NCBI GenBank assembly: GCA_017443065.1
Contig: JAFSPF010000096.1
Span: 1-64,000 of the forward strand
DNA: 64,000 bases
Direction: 5' to 3'
Source: Lachnospiraceae bacterium
GTDB taxonomy: Bacteria; Bacillota; Clostridia; Lachnospirales; Lachnospiraceae
The position numbers and the translations under genes are program-made. The notes beneath the pieces were generated by a model. That model saw only the letters and a program-made list of their open reading frames with translations, was not told the origin of the DNA and searched no databases. Below are positions 1 to 8,239 of the stretch, piece after piece; within the stretch, counting starts at the first letter, position 1; each line of letters starts with the position of its first letter.

Positions 1-1
1 A

Positions 2-118
2 AAACGGAAACTGCTGGAGAAACAGAAAGAAGGAAAGAAACGGATGCGGCAGATCGGCAGCGTCGAGATCCCGCAGAACGCCTTTCTGAATGTCCTGAAA
101 CTGGGAGATGAGGATTAA
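2..118 (+). CDS. lepA: Elongation factor 4 (LepA), C-terminal end only
   Basis: The last 38 codons of a gene that starts before the window, in the frame beginning at base 2 and ending at TAA 116-118. The peptide contains [20 protein letters not shown] followed by [14 protein letters not shown], which matches the conserved basic C-terminal tail of LepA/EF4, the ribosomal back-translocase GTPase. The GTPase domains lie outside the window. hemW follows after 5 bases, the usual lepA-hemW neighbour order in Firmicutes. Only the tail is visible, but it is very characteristic. Confidence 0.9.
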   Translation, partial: KRKLLEKQKEGKKRMRQIGSVEIPQNAFLNVLKLGDED

Positions 119-123
119 ATGAG

Positions 124-1395
124 ATGAAGGAACTGGCTCTTTACGTTCATGTTCCTTTTTGCGTCAGAAAGTGTTATTACTGTGATTTCCTCTCCTTTGC
201 GGAGATTCCCGCGGAGGACCGTACGGTATATTTTGACGCGATGATGAAGGAGATGGGGGAGGCGGCCGCCGCGCTGCCGAAGCAGTCAAATGCGCAGTAT
301 GAGGTGACGAGCATTTACTTCGGCGGGGGGACGCCCTCGAGCGTGGACCCGTACCAGATCGCAAGGCTGCTGCACCAGATGCAGGATTATTACCGCGTGT
401 CACGGGATGCCGAGATCACGCTGGAGGTCAACCCCGGGACGGTGACCTTACCGAAGCTGCAGGAATACTATAAGTTGGGCATCAACCGCCTGTCGATCGG
501 CGCGCAGTCCATGATGAACCATGACCTGATGCATCTCGGGCGTGCGCACAGCGTGGCGGATTTTTACGAGGCCTACCGCAATGCCCGCACGGCGGGCTTC
601 CGCAACATCAGCGTGGATGTGATGATGGGACTGCCCGGGCAGACGGTCGGGGAGCATCTGGAATCCCTGAGAGAGCTTGCGGAATTCCATCCGGAGCATA
701 TTTCCGCCTACAGCCTGACCGTGGAGGAGGGCACGCCCTATTATGAGATTTACGGAACGGGCAGGGAGGCCGCGGACAATATCCTGGGACTGTCCAAGCT
801 GCCGCTTCCGGAGGAGGAGGCGGAGCGGGCCATGTACCATGCCACGGTGAACTTCCTTGTCAGCATGGGGTATCACCGCTACGAGATCTCCAACTTCGCC
901 AAGAACGATGCGGAGCCGGAGCGGTACGAATCCCGTCATAACAAGGTGTACTGGACGCGGGGAGATTACCTGGGCTTCGGGATCGGCGCGTCCTCGATGA
1001 TCGCGAACGAGCGCTTCTCGAACGTCCGGAACCTGGCGGATTACATCGAAGCGCAGGGTGATACAAAGAAGCTGCGGAAGGACGTGACAAAGCTGGACCT
1101 GAAGGCGCAGATCGAGGAGTATATGTTCCTCGGGCTTCGCATGGCGAAGGGGATTCTCCCGGAAGCATTTGAGGAGACCTTTGACGTATCCCTGTCGGAC
1201 CTGTACGGGGAGGTGATTGACGCGCTGGTATCCGAGGGGACGCTGGCGTGGGAGGACGGTGCGCTGCAGCTGACGGCAAAGGGCATCGATGTCAGCAACC
1301 GCGTGTTGTCGTATTTTCTGTTGGAGGATGAGGAAGCGGAGGAAACGGAAGAAGAGGATGCGGCCGGAGAGCCAAAAGGAAAGGAGCAAACGTGA
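124..1395 (+). CDS. hemW: Radical SAM family heme chaperone HemW
   Basis: 423 aa. The N-terminus has the radical SAM cluster motif C13-x3-C17-x2-C20 followed by D21-F22. HemN coproporphyrinogen dehydrogenases have a fourth Cys at the residue-22 position, so the Phe points to HemW, which binds heme and inserts it into target proteins rather than making porphyrin. YFGGGTPS (SAM binding) and the ISAYSLTVEEGTP segment are present, with a HemN C-terminal domain after about residue 300. The last roughly 25 residues are an acidic tail not needed by the family. It directly follows lepA, and its TGA overlaps the GTG start of the next gene by 4 bases, so the two are probably translationally coupled. 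Confidence 0.92.
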   Translation: MKELALYVHVPFCVRKCYYCDFLSFAEIPAEDRTVYFDAMMKEMGEAAAALPKQSNAQYEVTSIYFGGGTPSSVDPYQIARLLHQMQDYYRVSRDAEITLEVNPGTVTLPKLQEYYKLGINRLSIGAQSMMNHDLMHLGRAHSVADFYEAYRNARTAGFRNISVDVMMGLPGQTVGEHLESLRELAEFHPEHISAYSLTVEEGTPYYEIYGTGREAADNILGLSKLPLPEEEAERAMYHATVNFLVSMGYHRYEISNFAKNDAEPERYESRHNKVYWTRGDYLGFGIGASSMIANERFSNVRNLADYIEAQGDTKKLRKDVTKLDLKAQIEEYMFLGLRMAKGILPEAFEETFDVSLSDLYGEVIDALVSEGTLAWEDGALQLTAKGIDVSNRVLSYFLLEDEEAEETEEEDAAGEPKGKEQT

Positions 1396-2495
1396 GATTC
1401 ATCAGGATGGAGGAACTCAAGCCGGGGATGCGCCTGGCAAGGCCCATTTATTCCAAAAAGGGCGTACTGCTGTATGAACGTGCACAGACGATCAGGGACG
1501 AACAGGCCATCCAGAATATCAGGGGCTTTGGTCTGCTCGGACTCTTTATTCTGGAGCCTGCGGAACCGGTGCCGCCGTTTTCGGAGGCGGATATGGAATT
1601 CGAACGCTTCCAGACGATGATGACCTTCCAGATCGCGGATGAGCTGGAGGTGATCCGCCATACGAAAAAAACGGAGCGCCTGCAGATGATTGTGGCCTCC
1701 ATCATCAAATCCTACGGCAACGAGACCGGGAAGATCAATTTCTTCCAGAGTCTGCGCAGCAAGGAGGATTATATTTTCAAGCACTCCCTGAACACGGCGA
1801 TCCTTTCCGCCATCATCACGCATCAGATGAATCTGCCGCTTGCGGTGCAGAACAATGCCGTGACGGCGGCCGTGGTGCATGACATCGGGAAGCTGGATGT
1901 CCCCGCGGAGGTGATGTATAAGGGGGAGCATTCAAACGAGGAGCAGGATTCCATTCACGCCTTTGAACGCGCCGGGTTTGAGACCCTGCGCAATACCTTT
2001 CTTTCGACGCCCGCCGTTCCGCGCGCCTGTGTGCAGGCGGAGCAGAACCTCCGCATCATGGAGCGGAAGGAGCCGTCGATCCTCGACACCATGCAGCCGG
2101 CGGCAAAGGTGCTGCAGGTGGCGGGAATGTTTGACAAGCTGACGGCGGTGCGCCTGGAGGAGCAGCCGATGTCGGAGCTCAAGGTGTTCCGGATGATGCT
2201 TGCAAAGGAAGCCTATTACGACAGGCAGACGGTAACGGCGCTGCTCAATTCCGTGACGCTTCTGACACCGGGCACCAGCGTGGAGCTGAGCGACCGGAAG
2301 AAGGCGCTGGTTCTCAGACAGAATGATGACCTGATGCGTCCCGTTGTCCTGTGCTTCGATGACAATCAGATCATCAATCTGAGTGACCGTCACAGCTATC
2401 CGGACCTGGAGGTGGAGGACATCATGAAGACGATGGATAACCGCCATGTGATGGATAAGGATATGTTAAAGAAACTGGGCTTTGCCACGGACTGA
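1392..2495 (+). CDS. Degenerate HD-GYP domain protein
   Basis: 367 aa from a GTG start that overlaps hemW's stop (GTGA). Residues 1-70 resemble the small domain often placed before HD-GYP modules. Residues 125-290 are an HD domain with H131, the H163-D164 pair in VVHDIGKLDVP, and a following IHAFERAG histidine. The HHExxDGxGYP signature that defines cyclic-di-GMP phosphodiesterases of this family is absent: where it should lie the chain reads AEQNLRIMERKEP before the conserved region equivalent to VADxFDALT (here VAGMFDKLTAVR). So the metal site is partly kept and the GYP loop is lost. It may be a sensor or an altered phosphohydrolase. Target unknown; pilT follows. Confidence 0.75.
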   Translation: MRFIRMEELKPGMRLARPIYSKKGVLLYERAQTIRDEQAIQNIRGFGLLGLFILEPAEPVPPFSEADMEFERFQTMMTFQIADELEVIRHTKKTERLQMIVASIIKSYGNETGKINFFQSLRSKEDYIFKHSLNTAILSAIITHQMNLPLAVQNNAVTAAVVHDIGKLDVPAEVMYKGEHSNEEQDSIHAFERAGFETLRNTFLSTPAVPRACVQAEQNLRIMERKEPSILDTMQPAAKVLQVAGMFDKLTAVRLEEQPMSELKVFRMMLAKEAYYDRQTVTALLNSVTLLTPGTSVELSDRKKALVLRQNDDLMRPVVLCFDDNQIINLSDRHSYPDLEVEDIMKTMDNRHVMDKDMLKKLGFATD

Positions 2496-2533
2496 GTGCG
2501 ATGCGCCCGTGCGGGTGCGCCGGAGGAAAACAG

Positions 2534-3595
2534 ATGGATTTCAGCGTACAGGACATTTTGCTGGCAGCAGGAGAGCATAAGGCATCCGACGTGCATATCA
2601 CGGTCGGTATTCCGCCGAAGATGCGCGTGAACGGGAAGCTGATCACGATGGAGCAGTTCCCGCGGCTCATGCCGGATGACACCAAGGCCTTTGCGGACGA
2701 GATCATGAACGCGCAGCAGCAGGAGCTCTTTGCCCGGCACGGCCAGTATGATATGGCCTTTTCGATTGCGGGGGTCGGCCGTTACCGTGTGAACCTCTTC
2801 AAACAGAGGGGCTCGGTCGCCATCGCCTTTCGTATCGTGGCACAGAACGTGCCGGATGCCGAAAGCCTCGGGATCCCGGAGACGGTGGTGGACCTGTATA
2901 CGAGAAAGCGTGGTCTGGTGCTGGTTACGGGGCCGACCGGCAGCGGCAAATCCACGACGATCGCCTCCATCATCGACCTGATCAACAATAACCGGGACCA
3001 GCACATCCTGACCCTGGAGGATCCGATCGAATTCACCTACCGGCACAATCTCTCCATCGTCAACCAGCGCGAAATCGGCATTGACTCCGAAAGCTACGCG
3101 CATGCCCTGCGCGCGGCCCTAAGAGAGGATCCGGATGTGCTGCTGGTCGGGGAAATGCGTGACCTGGAGACGATTTCGACTGCCATCACGGCGGCGGAGA
3201 CGGGGCATCTGGTCTTTTCGACCCTGCACACGATCGGCGCCGCGGCCACGGTGGACCGGATTATCGACGTCTTTCCGCCGCACCAGCAGCAGCAGATCCG
3301 CTTCCAGCTGGCAGGCGTCCTGGAGGCCGTGATTTCGCAGCAGCTCCTGCCGACGGCCGATGAGACGGCGCGGGTGGCGGCCTTTGAGGTGCTGCACGTG
3401 AACGGCGCCGTGCGCAACATGATCCGCGAGGGCAAGACCCACCAGCTCATCACCGTCATGCAGACCAACCGCCGGATGGGCATGATCACCATGGATGAGG
3501 CCATCATCCAGCTGTACCAGGCGGGGCGGATCGGGAAGGATACGGCCCTGCAGTTTGCCCAGGATCCGGACACCATGCGGATGAAACTCGGCTGA
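2534..3595 (+). CDS. pilT: Type IV pilus twitching motility ATPase PilT
   Basis: 353 aa from ATG 2534, which has GGAGG at 2522-2526; an earlier in-frame ATG at 2501 would add an unlikely Cys-rich leader. N-terminal domain: SDVHITVG and PPKMRVNGKL. ATPase core: Walker A GPTGSGKST, Asp box DPIEF, Walker B region LLVGEMRDLETISTAITAAE, and the His box GHLVFSTLHT. PilT hexamers power pilus retraction. No pilin, PilB, PilC or prepilin peptidase gene is visible, so this copy is away from any pilus operon here. comEA and comEC, which act with pilus-like machinery in DNA uptake, lie 13-17 kb downstream. Confidence 0.93.
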   Translation: MDFSVQDILLAAGEHKASDVHITVGIPPKMRVNGKLITMEQFPRLMPDDTKAFADEIMNAQQQELFARHGQYDMAFSIAGVGRYRVNLFKQRGSVAIAFRIVAQNVPDAESLGIPETVVDLYTRKRGLVLVTGPTGSGKSTTIASIIDLINNNRDQHILTLEDPIEFTYRHNLSIVNQREIGIDSESYAHALRAALREDPDVLLVGEMRDLETISTAITAAETGHLVFSTLHTIGAAATVDRIIDVFPPHQQQQIRFQLAGVLEAVISQQLLPTADETARVAAFEVLHVNGAVRNMIREGKTHQLITVMQTNRRMGMITMDEAIIQLYQAGRIGKDTALQFAQDPDTMRMKLG

Positions 3596-3605
3596 GGAAA
3601 AGTAC

Positions 3606-3634
3606 TTGCATCACCTGCGGGGATGTGATAATAT
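3606..3634 (+). promoter_or_regulatory. Sigma-A-type promoter of rpmE
   Basis: TTGCAT (3606-3611), 17 bases, then TAATAT (3629-3634), with a TG-containing stretch just before the -10. Transcription would start near 3641, giving a leader of about 36 nt before rpmE with a Shine-Dalgarno GAGAGG. Confidence 0.65.
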
Positions 3635-3676
3635 ATACAGGCTGTTTTAATCGAAGAGAAATGAGAGGTCAGTATT

Positions 3677-3874
3677 ATGAAAACGGAAGTCCAGCCGGAA
3701 TACCATCAGGCAACGGTGACCTGCAACTGCGGGAATACCTTCGTGGTGGGAAGCACCAAACCGGAAATTCATGTTGAAATCTGCTCCAAATGCCATCCCT
3801 TCTACACGGGACAGCAGAAGGCGGCGATCGCGCGCGGCCGGATCGACAGGTTCAACAAGAAGTACGGTATCTGA
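3677..3874 (+). CDS. rpmE: 50S ribosomal protein bL31
   Basis: 65 aa, the normal size for bL31. The motif VTCNCGNTF followed by [10 protein letters not shown] supplies four cysteines, so this is the zinc-containing (C+) form rather than the zinc-independent paralogue. The tail [12 protein letters not shown] is typical. It has its own promoter upstream and a strong terminator directly behind, so it is probably a single-gene transcript. Confidence 0.96.
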   Translation: MKTEVQPEYHQATVTCNCGNTFVVGSTKPEIHVEICSKCHPFYTGQQKAAIARGRIDRFNKKYGI

Positions 3875-3892
3875 AAAAGACTTTGTCTTACC

Positions 3893-3926
3893 GGGGTTGG
3901 GGAGATTCCCCGACCCCTTATTTTTT
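3893..3926 (+). terminator. Rho-independent terminator after rpmE
   Basis: An 11-bp stem (GGGGTTGGGGA at 3893-3903 against TCCCCGACCCC at 3907-3917, one G-T pair) with a 3-base loop, followed by TTATTTTTT. It separates rpmE from the DUF1385 gene. Confidence 0.88.
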
Positions 3927-3942
3927 AATGAGGGACTGATTC

Positions 3943-4869
3943 ATGAAAGTAAGGACGGCCGGGCATTATTCCGGCATCGGCGGACTTGCCGTTTTAGAGG
4001 GTGTGATGATGCGCAACCGTGATAAATATGCGGTTGCGGTCCGCGGAGAAAACGGGGATGTCAGCTGCAGGGTGCAGCATTACCGCGCATTTCTGGAGGG
4101 GAGCGTGCTGCTCCGGATTCCCTTTGTGCGCGGGATTTTCGTATTCATCGACTCCATGCGCTTAAGCTTTCGTACCATGGGGGAAAGCGCGGACATGACG
4201 GAGGAGAAGGAGGAAAGCAAAGCGGAGAGCGCCCTGTCCGGCGTGCTCAGTGCGCTGATGTTCCTGGTCTCCTTTGCGCTCGCCATCGGTATTTTTATCG
4301 TCGCGCCCTTTTTCATCGCCAGGTGGCTTGTGACCTATATCCGCAGCGATGCGCTGCTCTCCGTGATCGAGGGCCTGCTCCGCATTCTGTTTTTTGTGGC
4401 CTATGTCCTTCTGATCTCGAGGCTGAAGGATATCCGCAGGCTGTTCGGGTATCACGGGGCGGAGCATAAGTGCATCAACTGCATTGAGACGGGGAAGGCG
4501 CTTACGGTCGAAAACGTCCGCGCATCCTCCCGTCTGCACAAGCGCTGCGGCTCTTCCTTCGTGCTGTTTGTGATGCTGGTCAGCATTGTGCTGTTTTTCT
4601 TTATCCGGGTGGAGCATGTGGCGCTGCGCCTTTTGCTGCGGATCGCGCTCCTTCCGCTGATCTCCGGGATTTCCTACGAGCTGATCCGTCTGGCCGGGCG
4701 CAATGACAATCCCGTCGTGCGCGTATTGTCCGCGCCGGGCTTCTGGATGCAGTACCTGACGACGCGCGAGCCGGACGATGAGATGATCGAGGTCGGGATC
4801 CGTTCCGTGGAGGCGGTCTTCGACTGGAAGGAATATCATAAAGACACCTTCGGCAGGGAATATGCCTGA
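3943..4869 (+). CDS. DUF1385 family membrane protein (YqhQ-like)
   Basis: 308 aa. It starts with SGIGGLAVLEGVMMRN, the conserved opening of DUF1385 proteins. There are hydrophobic segments at about 105-130 and 145-165, the conserved YHGAEHKCINCIETG motif, and a second pair of membrane helices after HKRCGSSFVLFV. The biochemical function of the family is not established. It stands immediately before prmC-prfA, as in many Clostridia, and overlaps prmC by 8 bases, which suggests a common transcript. Family call is firm; function unknown. Confidence 0.85.
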   Translation: MKVRTAGHYSGIGGLAVLEGVMMRNRDKYAVAVRGENGDVSCRVQHYRAFLEGSVLLRIPFVRGIFVFIDSMRLSFRTMGESADMTEEKEESKAESALSGVLSALMFLVSFALAIGIFIVAPFFIARWLVTYIRSDALLSVIEGLLRILFFVAYVLLISRLKDIRRLFGYHGAEHKCINCIETGKALTVENVRASSRLHKRCGSSFVLFVMLVSIVLFFFIRVEHVALRLLLRIALLPLISGISYELIRLAGRNDNPVVRVLSAPGFWMQYLTTREPDDEMIEVGIRSVEAVFDWKEYHKDTFGREYA

Positions 4870-5731
4870 AACCTACCGGGAGGCCTATGACAGGGGGCGG
4901 GGCATTCTCCTGGCTGCGGGAATCGCGGAGGCCGACACGGAGGCCAGGCTCCTGCTTGAGGCGGTCTGCCTCACCTCAAGGGCAACGCTGTATGCGACAC
5001 CGGAGCGGCCGCTTCGCGAGGAGGAGGCCGTGCGTTTCCGGGAGCTTCTGGGAAAACGCGCGACGCGCATCCCGCTCGCCTATCTGACAGGCGTCAGCGA
5101 ATTCATGGGACTTCCCTTTTCGGTCAATGAGCATGTGCTGATTCCGCGGCAGGATACGGAGACGCTGGTGGAGGAAGCGATGCCGCAGCTCCTTTCCGGC
5201 ATGCATTTTCTGGATCTGTGTACCGGCTCCGGATGTGTGGCGCTCTCTCTCCTCAAATATTCCCATGATACTGTTGCGGATGCAACGGATATTTCCGCCG
5301 AGGCGCTGGAGGTTGCCGCGAACAACGCGGAAACGCTGGGATTGTCCGGCCGGATCCGGCTGATGCAGTGTGATTTGTATCCGCCGCTTGCGAAAAAACC
5401 GGAAAAGGGATATGATTTGATTATCGCAAATCCGCCCTATATCCGGGACGCGGAAATCAGTCGTCTGATGCCCGAGGTGCGGGATCACGAACCGCATCTG
5501 GCGCTTGCGGGCGGTGCGGACGGTCTTGATTTTTACAGGAGAATCCTGAAGGATGCGCCGGCCTTTCTTGCGCGCGGTGCGCTCCTTCTGACAGAGACGG
5601 GATATGACCAGGCGGATGCGGTGGCGGCCATGTATGAGGAGGCACACTTTTGGCACGTCCGCAAGCATAAGGACCTGAACGGGATCCTGCGTGTGGTATC
5701 GGGAAGCTGGCGTGAAAACAGACATATTTGA
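4862..5731 (+). CDS. prmC: Release factor glutamine N5-methyltransferase PrmC
   Basis: 289 aa. SAM-binding motif I is LDLCTGSGCVALSLL and the catalytic NPPY motif is in IIANPPYIRDAE; the N-terminal helical domain has RIPLAYLTGVSEFMGL. The enzyme methylates the Gln of the GGQ motif of RF1 and RF2. Its substrate gene prfA follows and overlaps it. It starts at ATG 4862 inside the end of the DUF1385 gene. Confidence 0.94.
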   Translation: MPETYREAYDRGRGILLAAGIAEADTEARLLLEAVCLTSRATLYATPERPLREEEAVRFRELLGKRATRIPLAYLTGVSEFMGLPFSVNEHVLIPRQDTETLVEEAMPQLLSGMHFLDLCTGSGCVALSLLKYSHDTVADATDISAEALEVAANNAETLGLSGRIRLMQCDLYPPLAKKPEKGYDLIIANPPYIRDAEISRLMPEVRDHEPHLALAGGADGLDFYRRILKDAPAFLARGALLLTETGYDQADAVAAMYEEAHFWHVRKHKDLNGILRVVSGSWRENRHI

Positions 5732-6806
5732 CAAACTGGGTGCCTTACATCAGACCTACGAAGAGCTTACCATGCAGCTGGCATCACCGGATGCCGCTGC
5801 CGATGTCTCGCGTTATCAGTCACTCCGGAAACGCTTAAGCGACTTAGAGCCGATGGCGGAATGCTACGGCACGTACCTGAGGCTGAACGGGACGCTCCGT
5901 GATACAAAGGAGCTGCTTGCTTCGGAGCAGGATCCGGAAATGTGCACGATGCTGAAGGAGGAGCTGCAGCAGGCGGAGGAAGGGATTGCCGCACTGGAGC
6001 AGCAGGCGAAGATCCTCCTCCTTCCGAAGGATCCGGATGACGAAAAGAACGTCATCGTGGAGATCCGGGCCGGTGTCGGCGGAGACGAGGCCGCCCTCTT
6101 TGCGGCGGACTTATACCGGCTGTACGTGCGCTATGCCGAGCGCAGGCGCTGGCATGTGGAGACGATGGACGTCGAGGAGATCGGGATCGGCGGGATGAAA
6201 ACGGTCAGCTTCCTGATCGGCGGAACGGGCGTCTATGCAAGGCTCAAATATGAGAGCGGTGTCCACCGCGTGCAGCGCGTGCCGGAGACGGAGTCCTCGG
6301 GACGGATCCACACCTCCACGGCGACCGTGGCCATCATGCCTGAGGCGGAGGAGGTGGAGATCGCAATCGACATGAACGACTGCCGCTTCGATGTGTTCCG
6401 CTCCTCCGGACACGGGGGACAGAGCGTCAACACGACGGATTCCGCGGTGCGGCTCACCCATCTTCCGACCGGCATCGTGATTTCCTGCCAGGACGAGAAG
6501 AGCCAGATCAAAAACAAAGCCAAGGCACTGAAGGTGCTCAGGGCAAAGCTGTACGAGCTGGAAAAGGAAAAGCGGCATACGGAGGAAGCGGACCTGCGCA
6601 GGGGCCAGATCGGCACGGGGGACCGCTCGGAGAAAATCCGCACCTGGAATTTCCCGCAGGGGCGGGTGACGGATCACCGGATCAAGCTGACGCTTTACAA
6701 GATTGACCAGATGATGGACGGCGATATCGACGAGATGATCGATAAGCTGACACTGTATGACCAGGCAATGAAACTGCAGCAGACGGAGGACCCGGGGAAT
6801 GATTAA
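5712..6806 (+). CDS. prfA: Peptide chain release factor 1
   Basis: 364 aa when begun at GTG 5712 (KTDIFDKLGALHQ). The frame is open back to an ATG at 5691, but RF1 proteins begin at the FDKL helix and are about 355-360 aa, so the GTG fits better. Core motifs: GVHRVQRVPETESSGRIHTS (PxT region used for UAA/UAG reading, here PET) and RSSGHGGQSVNTTDSAVRL with the peptide-release GGQ. It overlaps prmC by 20 bases and the next gene by 8. Confidence 0.93.
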   Translation: MKTDIFDKLGALHQTYEELTMQLASPDAAADVSRYQSLRKRLSDLEPMAECYGTYLRLNGTLRDTKELLASEQDPEMCTMLKEELQQAEEGIAALEQQAKILLLPKDPDDEKNVIVEIRAGVGGDEAALFAADLYRLYVRYAERRRWHVETMDVEEIGIGGMKTVSFLIGGTGVYARLKYESGVHRVQRVPETESSGRIHTSTATVAIMPEAEEVEIAIDMNDCRFDVFRSSGHGGQSVNTTDSAVRLTHLPTGIVISCQDEKSQIKNKAKALKVLRAKLYELEKEKRHTEEADLRRGQIGTGDRSEKIRTWNFPQGRVTDHRIKLTLYKIDQMMDGDIDEMIDKLTLYDQAMKLQQTEDPGND

Positions 6807-7068
6807 AACCCAGGCGCTCGGAAAAAACGTGGCCTTGGATTACCTCAATTACTACCTGGATATGGAGCGCATCTATCTGATGCCGATGACACTCGGACAG
6901 GATGCGTATATTGTCGTGAACGGCAAGCCCTCCAAGGTGGTGGTGACGGATATCGGCATCAAGGCGATCCAGCTCTCAGGCGCCTGGTATACCTGGGAAC
7001 AGCTGGAGGAGATGGGCGGCGTGTATAATTCCTCCTTTGACGCCCTGAAATCCGTCGCCGGGCAATAA
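6799..7068 (+). CDS. Small conserved-looking protein of unknown function
   Basis: 89 aa, starting inside the end of prfA (8-base overlap, GGGGAATG context). It contains YLNYYLDMERIYLMPMTLGQ and IVVNGKPSKVVVTDIGIKAI, with no signal peptide or membrane helix. I do not recognise the family. The overlap implies coupled translation with prfA. The amino-acid composition is normal for the genome, and the frame is not antisense to a better gene, so I take it as real. Confidence 0.6.
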   Translation: MIKTQALGKNVALDYLNYYLDMERIYLMPMTLGQDAYIVVNGKPSKVVVTDIGIKAIQLSGAWYTWEQLEEMGGVYNSSFDALKSVAGQ

Positions 7069-7088
7069 TACTTTTACGGGGGACGAGG

Positions 7089-7925
7089 ATGTCCTATCAC
7101 ATCGTCGCGGACAGCTGCTGTGATTTACCCGAATCCGCACGCAAAGATCCGCATTTTGAAATCGTATCACTGACGCTGGAAATCGGCGATTACCGGATCC
7201 GGGATGATGAGAGCTTCGATCAGCTGGATTTCATCGCACGCGTTGCCGCGTCGCCGAATCCGGCAAAGACGGCCTGTCCTTCGCCGGAGGCCTTTATGCG
7301 CGCCTATGACCACCCTGCGGAGGATATTTACGTTGTCACCTTATCCTCGCATCTGAGCGGCACCTATAACGCCGCCATTCTCGGACGCGAGATGTATCTG
7401 GAGGAGCATCCCGGAAAGAACATTCATGTGGTGGACGCGCTGTCCTCCTGCTGCGGGGAGGCGCAGATCGCCTTGCGGATTCAGGAACTGTGCGAGGAAG
7501 GAAAGCCCTTCGAAGAGGTGGTGCGGGAGGCGGAGGCCTACCGTGACGGGATGATGACCCTCTTTGTGCTGGACAATCTGGACACCCTCCGCAAGAACGG
7601 ACGGCTGACCGGTGTCAAATCGCTGGTGGCCTCCACCTTAAACGTCAAGCCCGTCATGGCGGGCGATCGCGGGGTGATCGTGCAGAAGGGACAGGGCATC
7701 GGCACGCGCAAGGCGCTGGTCAAAATGGTGGAGATTTTACAGAAGGAAGCGAAGGACACGATCTCCAAACGCCTGATGATCACGCATGTGAACTGCTATG
7801 AACGGGCGATGACCGTTCTCGACATGATTCTGGCACGCATGAAATTCCGTGACGCGATCGTGGTGGACGCCGCGGGCGTTTCCACCGTCTATGCCGGCGA
7901 CGGCGGGATCGTCGTCACCTGCTGA
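7089..7925 (+). CDS. DegV family fatty-acid-binding protein
   Basis: 278 aa. N-terminal IVADSCCDLPES, then TACPSPEAFMRAY, TLSSHLSGTYNAA and the C-terminal LRKNGRLTGVKSL are the usual DegV landmarks. DegV proteins hold a fatty acid and in Firmicutes serve the FakA/FakB kinase system as FakB-like carriers; no fakA is visible here. RBS GGGGGACGAGG precedes the ATG. Family call firm, exact lipid unknown. Confidence 0.88.
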   Translation: MSYHIVADSCCDLPESARKDPHFEIVSLTLEIGDYRIRDDESFDQLDFIARVAASPNPAKTACPSPEAFMRAYDHPAEDIYVVTLSSHLSGTYNAAILGREMYLEEHPGKNIHVVDALSSCCGEAQIALRIQELCEEGKPFEEVVREAEAYRDGMMTLFVLDNLDTLRKNGRLTGVKSLVASTLNVKPVMAGDRGVIVQKGQGIGTRKALVKMVEILQKEAKDTISKRLMITHVNCYERAMTVLDMILARMKFRDAIVVDAAGVSTVYAGDGGIVVTC

Positions 7926-7945
7926 GGATTGCCGGCGCAGGGGAT

Positions 7946-8239
7946 TCAATAAAACTTCACGATATCAAATCCGGACAGAAAAATCACGACAAGAACAATC
8001 TGAACGAGGAGAATGAGCGGCAGACCGATGACGAAGCGCTTTTTCTTTGTTTTATGCGCATAAAGCCACATGCCGCAGATCGCGCCGATGCTCCCGCCGC
8101 AGAGGGCGAAGGCAAACAAAACCGTCTCCGGCACGCGGAAGGCGTGCCGTCTGGCCCGCTGCTTGTCCACCCCCATCAGGAGAAACGCGGTGATATTGAT
8201 AAAAACCAGATAGACGGCAAGGAGCGTGGGCGTATTCAA
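7946..8239 (-). CDS. DUF1294 family small membrane protein
   Basis: 97 aa, starting at a TTG (8239) that follows the argG stop with no space. It has three hydrophobic segments. The sequence MGVDKQRARR followed by RVPETVLFAFALCGGSIGAICGM is the DUF1294 signature (YkvA/YsdA-like proteins). Function unknown. It is probably read through from argG. Its end faces degV 20 bases away, with no clear terminator between. Confidence 0.78.
   Translation of the reverse strand: MNTPTLLAVYLVFINITAFLLMGVDKQRARRHAFRVPETVLFAFALCGGSIGAICGMWLYAHKTKKKRFVIGLPLILLVQIVLVVIFLSGFDIVKFY

Noticed and set aside
5691..5711. ATG 5691 as the prfA start
   Set aside because: Would add seven residues not seen in RF1 and increase the overlap with prmC; GTG 5712 fits the family N-terminus.
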